NCBI GenBank assembly: GCA_947488655.1 | Contig: CANKZZ010000003.1 | Coordinates: 1 to 64,000 of the forward strand | Reading direction: 5' to 3' | Length of the DNA: 64,000 nt | From: an uncultured Psychroserpens sp. | GTDB taxonomy: Bacteria; Bacteroidota; Bacteroidia; Flavobacteriales; Flavobacteriaceae | Part shown: one piece after another, positions 45,452-54,984 of the stretch | Layout: every line of letters starts with the position of its first letter | How positions within the stretch are numbered: position 1 is the first letter of the stretch | Position numbers and translations under genes: made by a program | The notes under the pieces: generated by a model | Databases searched by the model: none | What the model saw: only the letters and a program-made list of their open reading frames with translations | What the model was told of the DNA's origin: nothing

Positions 45452-46564
45452 ATGAATATTAAATCATCTCTCATTATTTTAATTTGTGCTAGTTTTCCGT
45501 TTTTAGGAACTAGTCAAATTAGATTTTCTGAAACGATACAAACTTCCAAAACTGCTACAGATACAGAAGCATCTTTATTTTTTGTTGATTTTTGGGCAAC
45601 TTGGTGTGGTCCATGTGTATACGCTTCAGAATATTTAGGCGTGCTTCAAAAGCAATATCCAGACAACTTTTATGTGGTATCGCTTTCCGAAGAAAATCCA
45701 GATATAGTTAGAAAATTTTTAAAAAATAATCCAACAGAGCTAGCGGTTGCAATTGATTATAATGGAGAAACTTTTAGAGCTAATAATACAAGAGTATTGC
45801 CTTATGGGCTTTTAATTAATGCTAATGGTACTGTACTATGGAAAGGCAGTCCTACAGATTTTAAACAAGCCGATTTAGTACAGTTTTTAAGACAACATAC
45901 CAAAACCAAAGCGGTTGATAAAGTCTTAAAAGTTCAAAAAATTAAGCAAAAAGTCTTCAAAGCAGATTATTTACCGACTCAAGATTTTGAAATAAAACTA
46001 CTTAAAGGAGAATCTTATGAAACATTAATTAGAAATAGCATTGGAGATTACACGCATTATAAAGGTAATTTAAAGAGTATTATTGCCAGAGAGTATAATG
46101 TTTTACTAAGTCAGGTTAATTTAGATGCGAGTTTAGATAAAACGTACGAGGTTTATATTAAAATAGGACAAAATGCAACTTTTGATATTTTAGACGAATT
46201 AAAACTGGATTTATTTCATACTCAAAGTGAAGGTGATGTGATAATGATAGATATTTCTAATATTAATTATTGGGATACTAAACAAATAGATTGGGGAAAT
46301 GATACTGCTGCGTATCTTATAGATGATTCTCAAATACAGGCAGATAATGTGACGTTTAATGACGTTATGTTTCAGTTAGCATCTGTATTAAATTTGCCTT
46401 TGGTTGTAAAAGGAGGTGAGCCAGATACAAATTTACATGATTGGCAAATTCATCACAGATTTTATAATTTGATGCAATCTAATATGCTAGATACTTATGG
46501 TATAAGCGTAAGTAAAGAAACTGGAAATTTTAAAATATATACTATACGAAAAAAGACACCTTAA
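45452..46564 (+). CDS. TlpA-family thioredoxin with a long C-terminal extension
   Basis: A 370-aa exported protein with a signal peptide (1-21). The thioredoxin domain (about 30-150) has the active site WATWCGPC (Cys 52 and 55) and the cis-Pro region RVLPYGLLI. The extra 200 residues (about 165-370) form a beta-rich domain with two similar halves, as in TlpA-like proteins of Bacteroidota that carry a DUF3738-type tail. The role is probably periplasmic disulfide reduction; the tail may bind a partner. The stop lies inside the terminator hairpin. Confidence 0.82.
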   Translation: MNIKSSLIILICASFPFLGTSQIRFSETIQTSKTATDTEASLFFVDFWATWCGPCVYASEYLGVLQKQYPDNFYVVSLSEENPDIVRKFLKNNPTELAVAIDYNGETFRANNTRVLPYGLLINANGTVLWKGSPTDFKQADLVQFLRQHTKTKAVDKVLKVQKIKQKVFKADYLPTQDFEIKLLKGESYETLIRNSIGDYTHYKGNLKSIIAREYNVLLSQVNLDASLDKTYEVYIKIGQNATFDILDELKLDLFHTQSEGDVIMIDISNINYWDTKQIDWGNDTAAYLIDDSQIQADNVTFNDVMFQLASVLNLPLVVKGGEPDTNLHDWQIHHRFYNLMQSNMLDTYGISVSKETGNFKIYTIRKKTP

Positions 46565-46578
46565 TTAGGTGTCTTTTT
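46550..46578. terminator. Bidirectional terminator between convergent genes
   Basis: A 12-bp perfect stem AAAAAGACACCT (46550-46561) with AGGTGTCTTTTT (46567-46578). It overlaps the stop codon of the thioredoxin gene and also serves the converging OmpA-family gene. Confidence 0.85.
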
Positions 46579-46621
46579 ATTATTTTGAGTAAATAAGAGA
46601 TTTACTTACAATGAATTTGTA

Positions 46622-47725
46622 TTAGTTGTTTAAAACTCTAAACTCAGTACGTCTATTAGTTCTGTGTTCGTCGTCAGAACAGTCAACACCATTAGCACAT
46701 CTGTTTTTTAATCTAGTTTCTCCATATCCTTTAGCAGATAAGCGACTTCTAGAAATACCTTTAGATACTAAGTAATTTACTACAGAGTTAGCACGTTGTT
46801 GTGATAACGACATGTTGTAATCATCGTTTCCTCTAGCATCTGTATGAGCCATGATTTCAATACTAACTGGCTTATCGTTTAAGATAGGTAATAATGTTTC
46901 ATCAATTGTTCTTTTTGATGCAGCAGTTAAACGAGCGCTAGAAGTTTCGTAAAAAATAGGAATTACGTTAGGGTTTAATAATTCGCATTCTACTTCTTCC
47001 CAAGATGTAATACCACCTTTTTTAGCTAAAATAGTTCTAGTTACTGTTTCAGAACGAGCAGGAACTGTGTTACTTCTTGTTGTAGCTGGTTGGTCAACAA
47101 CTTGGCGAGTTATAGTTTTGTACTCTGCAGGTATTTCAATCTTATCCATACGAGCAGGAGTTTTTATAACTCTCTTCTTATAAGTAGAATTTCTCTCTGG
47201 AGTAGATGAGCTCGTTGTGCTTGCATCAGAGGCTAACGTTGTTATAGCTACATCTCTTGATGTTGCAGGATACTCAACAAAACAAGCAGCTACACAATCT
47301 TCTTTATTTACAGATGGGCAATCCTCTAATACTTTGTACTCCCAGCCTTGAGTTGCAGGATATGTTTCAAAAGTTCTAGAGTCTCTTCCAAATGAAGCAG
47401 GTACAACTTGCAAGCTGTTACCAGCTTCTTTACTTACGTAAGAAACATCAACAGTTTCGTAAGTAGCAGGTGTGTAAACATACTTTTCAGTAGCCTCTTT
47501 AACTAATACAGTTTCTTCAACAGTTTTGTAAGTTGCAGGTACTACCTCTAAACTTGTATATGTTGGGTAAACTTGTAAAGTTTCTTCAACTTGAGTAAAC
47601 TCATCTTTAGTTATACATTTCACATAACATTTTCCTGGTGCAGGATTTTCTGGCAATCCTTGAGCCTGTACGTAACTTACACTTGCAATCATAAAGCATA
47701 AGCATAATAATAGTTGTTTTTTCAT
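46622..47725 (-). CDS. OmpA-family protein with an N-terminal Pro-Ala repeat region
   Basis: A 367-aa exported protein with a signal peptide (1-21, ending VQAQ). Residues about 25-235 contain nine Pro-Ala units (PAT, PAS, PAR or PAE at about 63, 86, 109, 123, 153, 190, 199, 213 and 222), each followed by a Tyr/Glu/Thr-rich strand such as YKTVEE. The OmpA domain (about 250-367) has IPIFYETSSARLT, IEIMAHTDARGNDDYN and LSQQRANSVVNYLVSKGI. This domain binds peptidoglycan. The protein probably anchors the envelope. Confidence 0.88.
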   Translation of the reverse strand: MKKQLLLCLCFMIASVSYVQAQGLPENPAPGKCYVKCITKDEFTQVEETLQVYPTYTSLEVVPATYKTVEETVLVKEATEKYVYTPATYETVDVSYVSKEAGNSLQVVPASFGRDSRTFETYPATQGWEYKVLEDCPSVNKEDCVAACFVEYPATSRDVAITTLASDASTTSSSTPERNSTYKKRVIKTPARMDKIEIPAEYKTITRQVVDQPATTRSNTVPARSETVTRTILAKKGGITSWEEVECELLNPNVIPIFYETSSARLTAASKRTIDETLLPILNDKPVSIEIMAHTDARGNDDYNMSLSQQRANSVVNYLVSKGISRSRLSAKGYGETRLKNRCANGVDCSDDEHRTNRRTEFRVLNN

Positions 47726-48004
47726 AAAAATTGAAAATTAATTAATTAATGGTTATAGATAAATTTTAAAAACCGAAATATTTTACTCGGTCAATAATTA
47801 GACACACATAAATATTAAAGGTCACAATGACATGCTTTAATGACTAAGTAGTTTAAAATGTGATGTTTAGATGTTTTTGTGGGGAAAGTGGATATAAATT
47901 TAATAAAAAATCTAACCAATTGTTAAATAAAACTTAAAATTTTAATAACTAAATCTATATTAATGTAATATTTAACTTAAAATATTAGATAAACCGTATT
48001 TATT
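47726..48004. other. Intergenic region between the OmpA-family gene and purU
   Basis: This 279-bp AT-rich gap holds the start region of the OmpA-family gene and the end of purU. A stem AAACCGTA/TACGGTTT spans 47991-48024 and overlaps the purU stop; it has no clear T run. I see no gene here. Confidence 0.5.
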
Positions 48005-48853
48005 TTAATAAAATATTACGGTTTTGTTATTATATACCATTACTTTTCTATTAATATGATGCTTAATTGCTGTAGCTAAAACAATTTTCTCTAAATCTCG
48101 TCCTTTTGTAATCAAGTCTTTTATAGAATAAGTATGAGATACACGTGCAACATCTTGTTCTATAATTGGACCTGCATCTAATTCTTCGGTAATATAATGG
48201 CTTGTCGCACCAATTATTTTAACACCTCTTTTAAAAGCAGAATGATATGGTTTTGCTCCAATAAATGCTGGTAAAAATGAATGATGAATATTTATAATCT
48301 TGTTTTTGTAAACATCAATTAATTGGCTAGAAACTATTTGCATATATCTCGCTAACACTATAAAATCTATATGATACTGCTTTAGGAGCTTAAGTTGCTT
48401 AATTTCTGCCTCTACCTTAGAGTCTTTGGTAACTGGGATATGAAAAAATGGTATGTTAAAATAATCTGCAGTAGCTTTTAAATCTAAATGATTACTAATT
48501 ATGAGAGGTATTTGGCAATGTAATTCACCAGATTTGTATCTGCCTAAAATATCATAAAGACAATGGTCATATTTAGACACAAATATGGCCATTTTAGGTT
48601 TCTCTTTTGCGTCGTAAATGCGCCATTTCATTTTAAAGTTATCTGCTAATTTAGTCTTAAAATTAAACGTAAAACTATCCATATTAAAAGTTGAAAATTC
48701 ACTTTCAACACGCATAAAAAATATATCTTGTTCTCTATCAACATGTTGATCTATGTAAACAATATTACCTTTATGAATAGCTATAAAATTGGTAACAGAT
48801 GCAATAATGCCAGGTTGATCATTACAATGTATTTGTATGATGATTTTTTCCAT
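48005..48853 (-). CDS. purU: Formyltetrahydrofolate deformylase
   Basis: PurU hydrolyses 10-formyl-THF to formate and THF, balancing one-carbon pools. The 282-aa protein has an N-terminal ACT-type regulatory domain (IIQIHCNDQPGIIASVTNF) and a C-terminal formyl hydrolase domain. The catalytic motif there is INIHHSFLPAFIGAKPYHSA, followed by GATSHYITEELDAGPIIEQD. It is divergent from icmF. Confidence 0.95.
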   Translation of the reverse strand: MEKIIIQIHCNDQPGIIASVTNFIAIHKGNIVYIDQHVDREQDIFFMRVESEFSTFNMDSFTFNFKTKLADNFKMKWRIYDAKEKPKMAIFVSKYDHCLYDILGRYKSGELHCQIPLIISNHLDLKATADYFNIPFFHIPVTKDSKVEAEIKQLKLLKQYHIDFIVLARYMQIVSSQLIDVYKNKIINIHHSFLPAFIGAKPYHSAFKRGVKIIGATSHYITEELDAGPIIEQDVARVSHTYSIKDLITKGRDLEKIVLATAIKHHINRKVMVYNNKTVIFY

Positions 48854-48964
48854 ATTTGATAGCTATATTAGGTAAGCTAAGTTAGTATAAATTGCAGGTG
48901 TTACTTTCTTAAATTAAACTTTTAGATATTTGATTATAAATCATTATTTTTTTTGAATATTCCG

Positions 48965-48972
48965 TAAATTTG
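48965..48972 (+). promoter_or_regulatory. -7 element of icmF
   Basis: TAAATTTG matches TAnnTTTG, 28 bases before the ATG. Confidence 0.5.
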
Positions 48973-48999
48973 TCTTCATAAATTCTCATAATTTTACGA

Positions 49000-51900
49000 A
49001 TGAAGCAAGTAGCACCATATAACCCAAAGTATAAAGTTAGAATAGTAACCGCAGCAGCATTGTTTGATGGTCACGACGCCTCCATAAATATTATGCGTCG
49101 TATCATTCAATCTACAGGTGTTGAGGTTATTCATTTAGGTCATGACCGTAGTGTAGATGAAGTAGTAAATACAGCAATTCAAGAAGATGTAAATGCCATT
49201 TGCTTAACATCTTATCAAGGAGGACATAATGAGTATTTTAAATATATGTATGATTTGCTTAAAGAGAGAGGAGCAGGTCACATAAAAATCTTTGGAGGAG
49301 GAGGTGGTGTAATTTTACCTTCGGAAATCAAAGAACTTATGGATTATGGCATTTGTAGAATATATTCGCCAGATGACGGAAGAGAAATGGGACTCCAAGG
49401 CATGATTAATGATTTGGTAGAAAAATCAGACTTTGCCATTGGTGAAACTTTAAATGGTGAGATTGATAATCTTCCGAAGAAAAACCCAAAAGCCATTGCA
49501 CGTGTCATTTCTTCTGCAGAAAATTTTCCAGAAGTAGCAAAAGACACGTTAGATAAAATACACGATAAAAATAAAGATTCTAAAACGCCTGTTTTAGGAA
49601 TCACAGGAACTGGAGGTGCAGGTAAATCTAGTTTAGTTGATGAACTCGTTAGACGATTTTTAATCGATTTTCCAGAAAAAACAATTGGTATCGTCTCTGT
49701 AGACCCATCAAAACGTAAAACTGGAGGTGCGCTATTAGGAGATCGTATTAGAATGAATGCCATAAACTCGCCAAGAGTTTACATGAGAAGTTTAGCAACT
49801 CGTCAATCTAATTTAGCATTATCAAAATATGTAAATGAAGCGGTTGAAGTTTTAAAAGCTGCAGAATTTGACCTTATCATATTAGAAACTTCAGGAATCG
49901 GACAATCAGATACCGAAATTATAGAACACTCAAACGTATCTTTATATGTAATGACTCCAGAATTTGGTGCTGCAACACAACTCGAAAAAATCGATATGCT
50001 TGATTTTGCAGATTTAGTTGCTATCAACAAATTTGATAAACGTGGTTCTTTAGATGCGCTTCGTGATGTTAAAAAACAATACATGCGTAACAATCATCTT
50101 TGGGATACTCATCAAGATGATTTGCCAGTTTTCGGGACAATCGCATCTCAATTTAATGATCCAGGAATGAATACGCTTTACAAAGCTATAATGGATAAAT
50201 TGGTAGAAAAAACTGAAACAGACTTAAACTCGACGTTTCAAATTTCCGACGAAATGAGCGAGAAAATTTTCGTGATTCCGCCAGCAAGAACACGTTACTT
50301 GTCTGAAATTGCAGAGAATAATCGCGCTTACGATAAAACAGTTAACGAACAAGTTGAAGTTGCTCAAAAACTTTACGGGATTTATAAAACGATAGAATCT
50401 GTCGTAGGGAGCACTCCAGAATTAGATAAGGCAGGAATTAATGATGAAATCCTTAAACACGTTAAAGAAGACAACACAGATTTTACAAAATTACTTATTG
50501 CAGAGTTTGATCGCGTTAAATTAAACCTAGACCCTTATAATTGGGAAGTGATTACAGGTTGGGATGAAAAAGTCAACAAATATAAAAACCCAATTTATTC
50601 ATTTAAAGTACGTGACAAAGAAATAAAAATTGAAACACATACAGAGTCGCTTTCATACACTCAAATTCCAAAAGTAGCATTACCAAAGTATCAGGCTTGG
50701 GGAGATATTTTACGTTGGACCTTGCAAGAAAATGTTCCAGGAGAATTCCCATTTACATCAGGTTTATATCCTTTTAAACGTACAGGAGAAGATCCAGCAC
50801 GTATGTTTGCAGGGGAAGGTGGTCCAGAACGTACCAATCGTCGTTTTCACTATGTAAGCATGGGATTGCCAGCAAAGCGATTATCTACTGCTTTTGATAG
50901 TGTGACGCTTTACGGAAATGATCCAGATCACAGACCAGATATCTACGGAAAAATTGGAAATGCAGGCGTTTCTATTTGCTGTTTAGATGATGCTAAAAAA
51001 CTATATTCTGGTTTTGATTTAGCAAATGTGATGACTTCTGTGAGTATGACAATTAATGGTCCAGCTCCTATGTTATTAGGGTTTTTTATGAATGCTGCTA
51101 TTGATCAACAATGTGAAATCTACATTAAAGACAACGGATTAGAAAAAGAAGTCGAAGCAAAAATTACTAAGATTTATAAAGATACAGAACGTCCTAAATA
51201 TAATGGAGCATTGCCAGAAGGTAATGATGGTTTAGGTCTAATGCTTTTAGGTGTTACCGGAGATCAGGTTTTACCAGCAGATGTGTATAAAGACATTAAA
51301 ACAAAAACAATTGCTCAGGTTAGAGGAACCGTTCAAGCAGATATTTTAAAAGAAGATCAAGCACAAAACACGTGTATTTTTTCTACGGAATTTGCGCTGC
51401 GCTTAATGGGAGACGTACAAGAATATTTTATAGAGAATAATGTTCGTAATTTTTATTCGGTTTCTATTTCAGGATATCATATTGCAGAGGCTGGAGCAAA
51501 TCCAATTTCTCAATTAGCGTTTACATTATCTAACGGATTCACATATGTAGAATACTATTTATCTAGAGGAATGGATATCAATAAATTTGGTCCAAACCTA
51601 TCGTTCTTTTTCTCAAACGGAATTGATCCAGAATATGCAGTGATTGGTCGTGTAGCAAGAAAAATTTGGTCTAAAGCTTTGAAAAACAAGTATGGAGCAA
51701 ATTCTAGAGCACAGATGCTTAAATATCATATCCAAACGTCTGGTCGTAGTTTGCATGCTCAGGAAATTGACTTTAATGATATTCGTACAACACTTCAAGC
51801 TTTGTACGCTATTTACGATAATTGCAATTCACTACATACAAACGCGTATGATGAAGCAATCACCACACCAACTGAAGAATCTGTACGTCGTGCGATGGCA

Positions 51901-52416
51901 ATTCAGTTAATTATCAATAAAGAGTTAGGATTAAATAAAAATGAAAACCCAATACAAGGCTCGTTTATTATAGAAGAGTTAACCGATTTGGTTGAAGAAG
52001 CAGTGCTTTTAGAATTTGATCGTATTACAGAACGTGGAGGCGTTTTAGGTGCAATGGAAACCATGTACCAACGTAGTAAAATACAGGAAGAAAGTTTGTA
52101 TTATGAAACCTTAAAGCATAATGGAGACTTCCCGATAATTGGTGTAAATACATTTTTAAGTAGTACAGGATCTCCAACAGTTTTACCTGCGGAAGTTATT
52201 CGTGCTACTGAAGAAGAAAAGCAATTTCAAATTAAAACTCTAGAGAATCTGCATAAAGCAAATGACACAGACCAATTATTGAAAGATTTACAGCACAAAG
52301 CAATCAATAATGAAAATATTTTTGAAGCCTTAATGGATGTTTGTAAAGTATGTTCTTTAGGAGAAATCACATCGGCATTATTTGAAGTAGGAGGTCAGTA
52401 TAGAAGAAACATGTAA
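49000..52416 (+). CDS. icmF: Fused isobutyryl-CoA mutase (IcmF)
   Basis: A 1138-aa B12 enzyme that interconverts isobutyryl-CoA and butyryl-CoA, sometimes other branched acyl-CoAs. Domains in order: cobalamin-binding (1-150, with [13 protein letters not shown], His 25 as cobalt ligand, and GGGGGVI), then a MeaB-type G-protein chaperone (about 190-420, Walker [14 protein letters not shown]). A linker is followed by the acyl-CoA mutase barrel (about 560-1138) with [21 protein letters not shown]. The chaperone fused between the B12 and mutase domains defines IcmF. It is monocistronic and carries two dispersed words near its 5' end. Confidence 0.93.
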   Translation: MKQVAPYNPKYKVRIVTAAALFDGHDASINIMRRIIQSTGVEVIHLGHDRSVDEVVNTAIQEDVNAICLTSYQGGHNEYFKYMYDLLKERGAGHIKIFGGGGGVILPSEIKELMDYGICRIYSPDDGREMGLQGMINDLVEKSDFAIGETLNGEIDNLPKKNPKAIARVISSAENFPEVAKDTLDKIHDKNKDSKTPVLGITGTGGAGKSSLVDELVRRFLIDFPEKTIGIVSVDPSKRKTGGALLGDRIRMNAINSPRVYMRSLATRQSNLALSKYVNEAVEVLKAAEFDLIILETSGIGQSDTEIIEHSNVSLYVMTPEFGAATQLEKIDMLDFADLVAINKFDKRGSLDALRDVKKQYMRNNHLWDTHQDDLPVFGTIASQFNDPGMNTLYKAIMDKLVEKTETDLNSTFQISDEMSEKIFVIPPARTRYLSEIAENNRAYDKTVNEQVEVAQKLYGIYKTIESVVGSTPELDKAGINDEILKHVKEDNTDFTKLLIAEFDRVKLNLDPYNWEVITGWDEKVNKYKNPIYSFKVRDKEIKIETHTESLSYTQIPKVALPKYQAWGDILRWTLQENVPGEFPFTSGLYPFKRTGEDPARMFAGEGGPERTNRRFHYVSMGLPAKRLSTAFDSVTLYGNDPDHRPDIYGKIGNAGVSICCLDDAKKLYSGFDLANVMTSVSMTINGPAPMLLGFFMNAAIDQQCEIYIKDNGLEKEVEAKITKIYKDTERPKYNGALPEGNDGLGLMLLGVTGDQVLPADVYKDIKTKTIAQVRGTVQADILKEDQAQNTCIFSTEFALRLMGDVQEYFIENNVRNFYSVSISGYHIAEAGANPISQLAFTLSNGFTYVEYYLSRGMDINKFGPNLSFFFSNGIDPEYAVIGRVARKIWSKALKNKYGANSRAQMLKYHIQTSGRSLHAQEIDFNDIRTTLQALYAIYDNCNSLHTNAYDEAITTPTEESVRRAMAIQLIINKELGLNKNENPIQGSFIIEELTDLVEEAVLLEFDRITERGGVLGAMETMYQRSKIQEESLYYETLKHNGDFPIIGVNTFLSSTGSPTVLPAEVIRATEEEKQFQIKTLENLHKANDTDQLLKDLQHKAINNENIFEALMDVCKVCSLGEITSALFEVGGQYRRNM

Positions 52417-52422
52417 GCAGAG

Positions 52423-52452
52423 AACCAAGTTTTGCTTTTGGCAAAATTGGTG
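52423..52452. other. Hairpin just after icmF
   Basis: ACCAAGTTTTGC and GCAAAATTGGT pair with one bulged G around a short loop. No T run follows, so it is not a standard terminator. It may be a 3' RNA stabiliser or a chance fold. Confidence 0.35.
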
Positions 52453-52554
52453 TGAGTCGCTTATCCCAAACGTGTTTTAGACTTAACATTGAATTTTTGA
52501 TTTCTATAGTTTTTAAAATCATCTAGAAATTTTCGATAAAGAATTAGCATAATA

Positions 52555-52589
52555 AACAAATCCCGAAGTAATTCGGGATTTGTTTTTTT
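52555..52589 (+). terminator. Rho-independent terminator of icmF
   Basis: A 13-bp perfect stem AACAAATCCCGAA (52555-52567) with TTCGGGATTTGTT (52572-52584) over a GTAA loop, followed by a T run. Confidence 0.92.
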
Positions 52590-52771
52590 ATAAATAGGAG
52601 AGACATAAGCCTCAAAATAAAACTGAGCTTGTTTGCTGATTGCACAGTATTACTATAAAACGTATCACTAATTGTCATTAACAATTTATATGATTTAAAA
52701 GTTTTTACTTTAAAATGCATCTTTTTAGATGATTCATCGTCTATTATATGAACATTAAAAAAACATATATT

Positions 52772-52873
52772 ATGAATTATAGAGATTGTACTTGTGACTG
52801 TCAAGGTTGTTTAGATGGAAATTGTAAAAATTGCACGTGTAATAACTGCGCATGTAGTAATTGTAACTGTTAA
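52772..52873 (+). CDS. Metallothionein-like Cys-rich peptide (33 aa)
   Basis: A 33-codon gene whose product has 11 cysteines (residues 6, 8, 10, 13, 18, 21, 23, 26, 28, 31 and 33) in CxC and CxxC spacing and no hydrophobic core: MNYRDCTCDCQGCLDGNCKN followed by CTCNNCACSNCNC. Such a pattern is expected of a metal-thiolate cluster peptide. An in-frame ATG at 52748 would add eight residues. It lies 79 bp upstream of sigZ on the same strand, after the icmF terminator. It is not a member of a metallothionein family that I can name. A dyad GATGA-T-TCATC lies just upstream at 52728-52738. Confidence 0.7.
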   Translation: MNYRDCTCDCQGCLDGNCKNCTCNNCACSNCNC

Positions 52874-52893
52874 GTTATAACTAAATCATAAAA

Positions 52894-52939
52894 AAATAAT
52901 GTCTGTTTTGGTATCTTTATGCTAAGAGAGACATTATTT
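52894..52939 (+). promoter_or_regulatory. Inverted repeat in the sigZ leader
   Basis: An 11-bp perfect inverted repeat, AAATAATGTCT (52894-52904) and AGACATTATTT (52929-52939), is separated by 24 bases. It lies between the Cys-rich peptide gene and sigZ and ends 13 bases before the sigZ ATG. It could be an operator or a leader hairpin that controls sigZ. Confidence 0.45.
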
Positions 52940-52952
52940 ATTAAACATAAGT

Positions 52953-53501
52953 ATGACTACTACAAAAGACATCTGGAAACTATATGCAAATGATATTAAA
53001 AACTTTATTCTAAGTAAGGTTAAAGATGTCGCTATTGCTGATGATTTAGTGCAGGAAACCTTTATTAAAGTCCATACCAAATTAAATACCCTTAAAAATG
53101 ACGATAAAGTAAAATCATGGTTGTTTTCTATAGCACGATATACAGTTTTAGATTATTTTAGACAACGTAATTTGGTTTATGAAACGACAGATGAAGATTT
53201 TGTTTTTGAAGATCACAAATTAGAACACACTAAAGCCGATTGTTTGAGAGGTATCATAAAGAGTCTTCCAAAAAAATATAGAGATCCATTATTTTTAAGT
53301 GATATTAAAGGAGTGAAACAAACTTTAGTATCTAAGCAATTAAATTTACCGCTACCTACTGTGAAATCTCAAATACAACGTGGTAGAAAACTTATTGCCC
53401 AAGGTTTTATAGAGTGTTGCGATTTTAAAGTTAACGACGATGGTTACCTGTTTGGCGAGTTAAAAGAAAAGGCAGACTGTAAAGTTTGCAATCACAATTA
53501 A
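52953..53501 (+). CDS. sigZ: RNA polymerase sigma factor SigZ
   Basis: A 182-aa group IV (ECF-like) sigma factor. Region 2 contains DDLVQETFIKVHTKL and VKSWLFSIARYTVLDYFRQR. Region 4 contains the helix-turn-helix LPLPTVKSQIQRGRKLI (about residues 132-148). As in other SigZ proteins, the C-terminus carries cysteines: CC at 155-156 and CKVC at 176-179. They may bind metal or sense thiol state. No anti-sigma gene is adjacent, so the Cys-rich tail could do the sensing. An OsmC gene follows after 22 bp. Confidence 0.9.
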   Translation: MTTTKDIWKLYANDIKNFILSKVKDVAIADDLVQETFIKVHTKLNTLKNDDKVKSWLFSIARYTVLDYFRQRNLVYETTDEDFVFEDHKLEHTKADCLRGIIKSLPKKYRDPLFLSDIKGVKQTLVSKQLNLPLPTVKSQIQRGRKLIAQGFIECCDFKVNDDGYLFGELKEKADCKVCNHN

Positions 53502-53523
53502 ACAAAAAGTTTTCGGTTTTTAT

Positions 53524-53991
53524 ATGTCAAAAATAAACTTCAAAGTTAGAGCTAAATGGTCAGCTAAAGATGCATTAGATGTTTCGGTTAATGGAAAAAC
53601 ACATCAAGTTTTTATAGACGATAAATCACCATTGACAATTTCTGCAGCTAAAACTTTTAAAGGTGATAAAACGAAACACAATCCTGAAGATTTATTATTA
53701 ACTGCATTATCATCATGCCACATGATGTCTTATTTTTATGTGTGTGCTCAACAGGGAATCAAACTTTTAGATTACGAAGACGAAGCTACCGGAACATTAG
53801 AATTAAAACCCGATGGAAGTGGTGCTTTTGTGTCTGTTACGCTAAATCCGGTGGTTACAATTTCCGAAGAAAAAATGATTGATACAGCTTTGAATTTGCA
53901 CAAAAAAGCCAATAAACTCTGTTTTATTGCCAATTCATGTAATTTTCCAATTACACATCAGGCTAAAGTTAATGTTGTAAACAAAGGATAA
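53524..53991 (+). CDS. OsmC-family protein
   Basis: A 155-aa OsmC/Ohr-fold protein of the general OsmC class. Cysteines lie at 65 (LSSCHMMSYF), 74, 133 and 139 (KLCFIANSCNFP). The first and one of the last fit the peroxidatic and resolving positions. It starts with an ATG at 53524, 22 bp after sigZ, so the two are an operon. It would reduce peroxides or handle thiols, possibly under SigZ. It has one TTCCGAAG word at 53862 in the codons for SEE. Confidence 0.9.
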   Translation: MSKINFKVRAKWSAKDALDVSVNGKTHQVFIDDKSPLTISAAKTFKGDKTKHNPEDLLLTALSSCHMMSYFYVCAQQGIKLLDYEDEATGTLELKPDGSGAFVSVTLNPVVTISEEKMIDTALNLHKKANKLCFIANSCNFPITHQAKVNVVNKG

Positions 53992-53992
53992 C

Positions 53993-54388
53993 TTATAAGG
54001 TCATCATCCAACTACGTTGTAGACGTTTGAATTTTTTTAATTCTTTCTGAAGTATTGGCAAATAATCTCTACCGTTACTATTGCAATGCTGTAAACGGTT
54101 GCAGTTTAAATGAAGTCTATGCGTTAATCGCTCTATAGAATCTAAATGTTTGTGTTTTCTAACGTTGCAAAGTTCTGCTTGAGCCTTTTCTATTTCTGGA
54201 GCTAAAGATTCTGATTGTTGAATGATATCTCCCGAAAAATAAATATCTGCATCTTCACTACCATCTGGTTTTAAATAAGATAAATCCTGATTGATGTAAG
54301 TTGAAATATTTCGGGATAACACGAGAATATCCATAGCCTTTTGATATATAGGCAGTTCAGATAAATGAGATGGGATATTATAATTCAT
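53993..54388 (-). CDS. Hypothetical helical protein (four-helix-bundle type)
   Basis: A 131-aa protein that is helical throughout. The stretch ELPIYQKAMDILVLSRNISTYI resembles the start of four-helix-bundle proteins (the S23/ rRNA intervening sequence type, TIGR02436), but the match is weak. It converges on osmC with one base between the stops. Function unknown. Confidence 0.6.
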   Translation of the reverse strand: MNYNIPSHLSELPIYQKAMDILVLSRNISTYINQDLSYLKPDGSEDADIYFSGDIIQQSESLAPEIEKAQAELCNVRKHKHLDSIERLTHRLHLNCNRLQHCNSNGRDYLPILQKELKKFKRLQRSWMMTL

Positions 54389-54504
54389 TTTTTTAATAGC
54401 AACGGTATCAAATTTAGTGACAAGTTTTCACATTATACTTTAAAATTTAAAGCATAATCGTATATTTGATTTAATTATTAACGTATTTTTTTAAATTACT
54501 TTAA

Positions 54505-54948
54505 ATGAATTTAGATAGCCTTAATTGGAAGATTTTAAAATGTTTACAGCTCAATGCGAGGCAGTCTAATGCTAAAATTGGACGTCAGGTTGGTATTAGT
54601 TCTCCAGCAGTTTCTGAGCGTATAAAAAAAATGGAAGATGCTGGTATTATACAAAACTATAATACGCTTGTCTCTCCTTTTGAAGTTGGTTATCAACTAA
54701 AAGCATTAATTACCGTTAGGGCTTTTATGGGCATGTTAAAACCTTTTCTAGAAAAAGTAAAAACCTATGATGAGGTTATTAATTGCTATAGAATTACCGG
54801 TAATGAGAATATAGTTATGGAAGTTGTTTTAAAAAACCAAAAACATTTAGAAACCTTTATAGACCAACTTATTGTTTATGGAGAAACTAAAACGCAAATT
54901 GTATTATCTCACGTGATAAAGCATAATGAAGTTAAACCATTAAAATAA
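54505..54948 (+). CDS. Lrp/AsnC family transcriptional regulator
   Basis: A 147-aa feast/famine regulator. The N-terminal helix-turn-helix (LDSLNWKILKCLQLNARQSNAKIGRQVGISSPAVSERIKKME) is followed by a RAM/AsnC ligand domain from about residue 65. Such proteins sense amino acids and bind upstream of their targets. It is flanked by unrelated genes, so its regulon cannot be inferred. Confidence 0.93.
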   Translation: MNLDSLNWKILKCLQLNARQSNAKIGRQVGISSPAVSERIKKMEDAGIIQNYNTLVSPFEVGYQLKALITVRAFMGMLKPFLEKVKTYDEVINCYRITGNENIVMEVVLKNQKHLETFIDQLIVYGETKTQIVLSHVIKHNEVKPLK

Positions 54949-54984
54949 TGTCGTTAGAGGCTAGCAACTATAGATATTGCTCGA

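Noticed and set aside
49344-50093. Minus-strand frames of 96-139 codons inside icmF
   Set aside because: They lie fully within a well-supported gene and show Ser-rich antisense translation.
52544-52804. Minus-strand open frame of 86 codons between icmF and sigZ
   Set aside because: It runs through the icmF terminator hairpin and the Cys-rich peptide gene, and its composition (ISIIHNICFF) is what AT-rich noncoding DNA gives.
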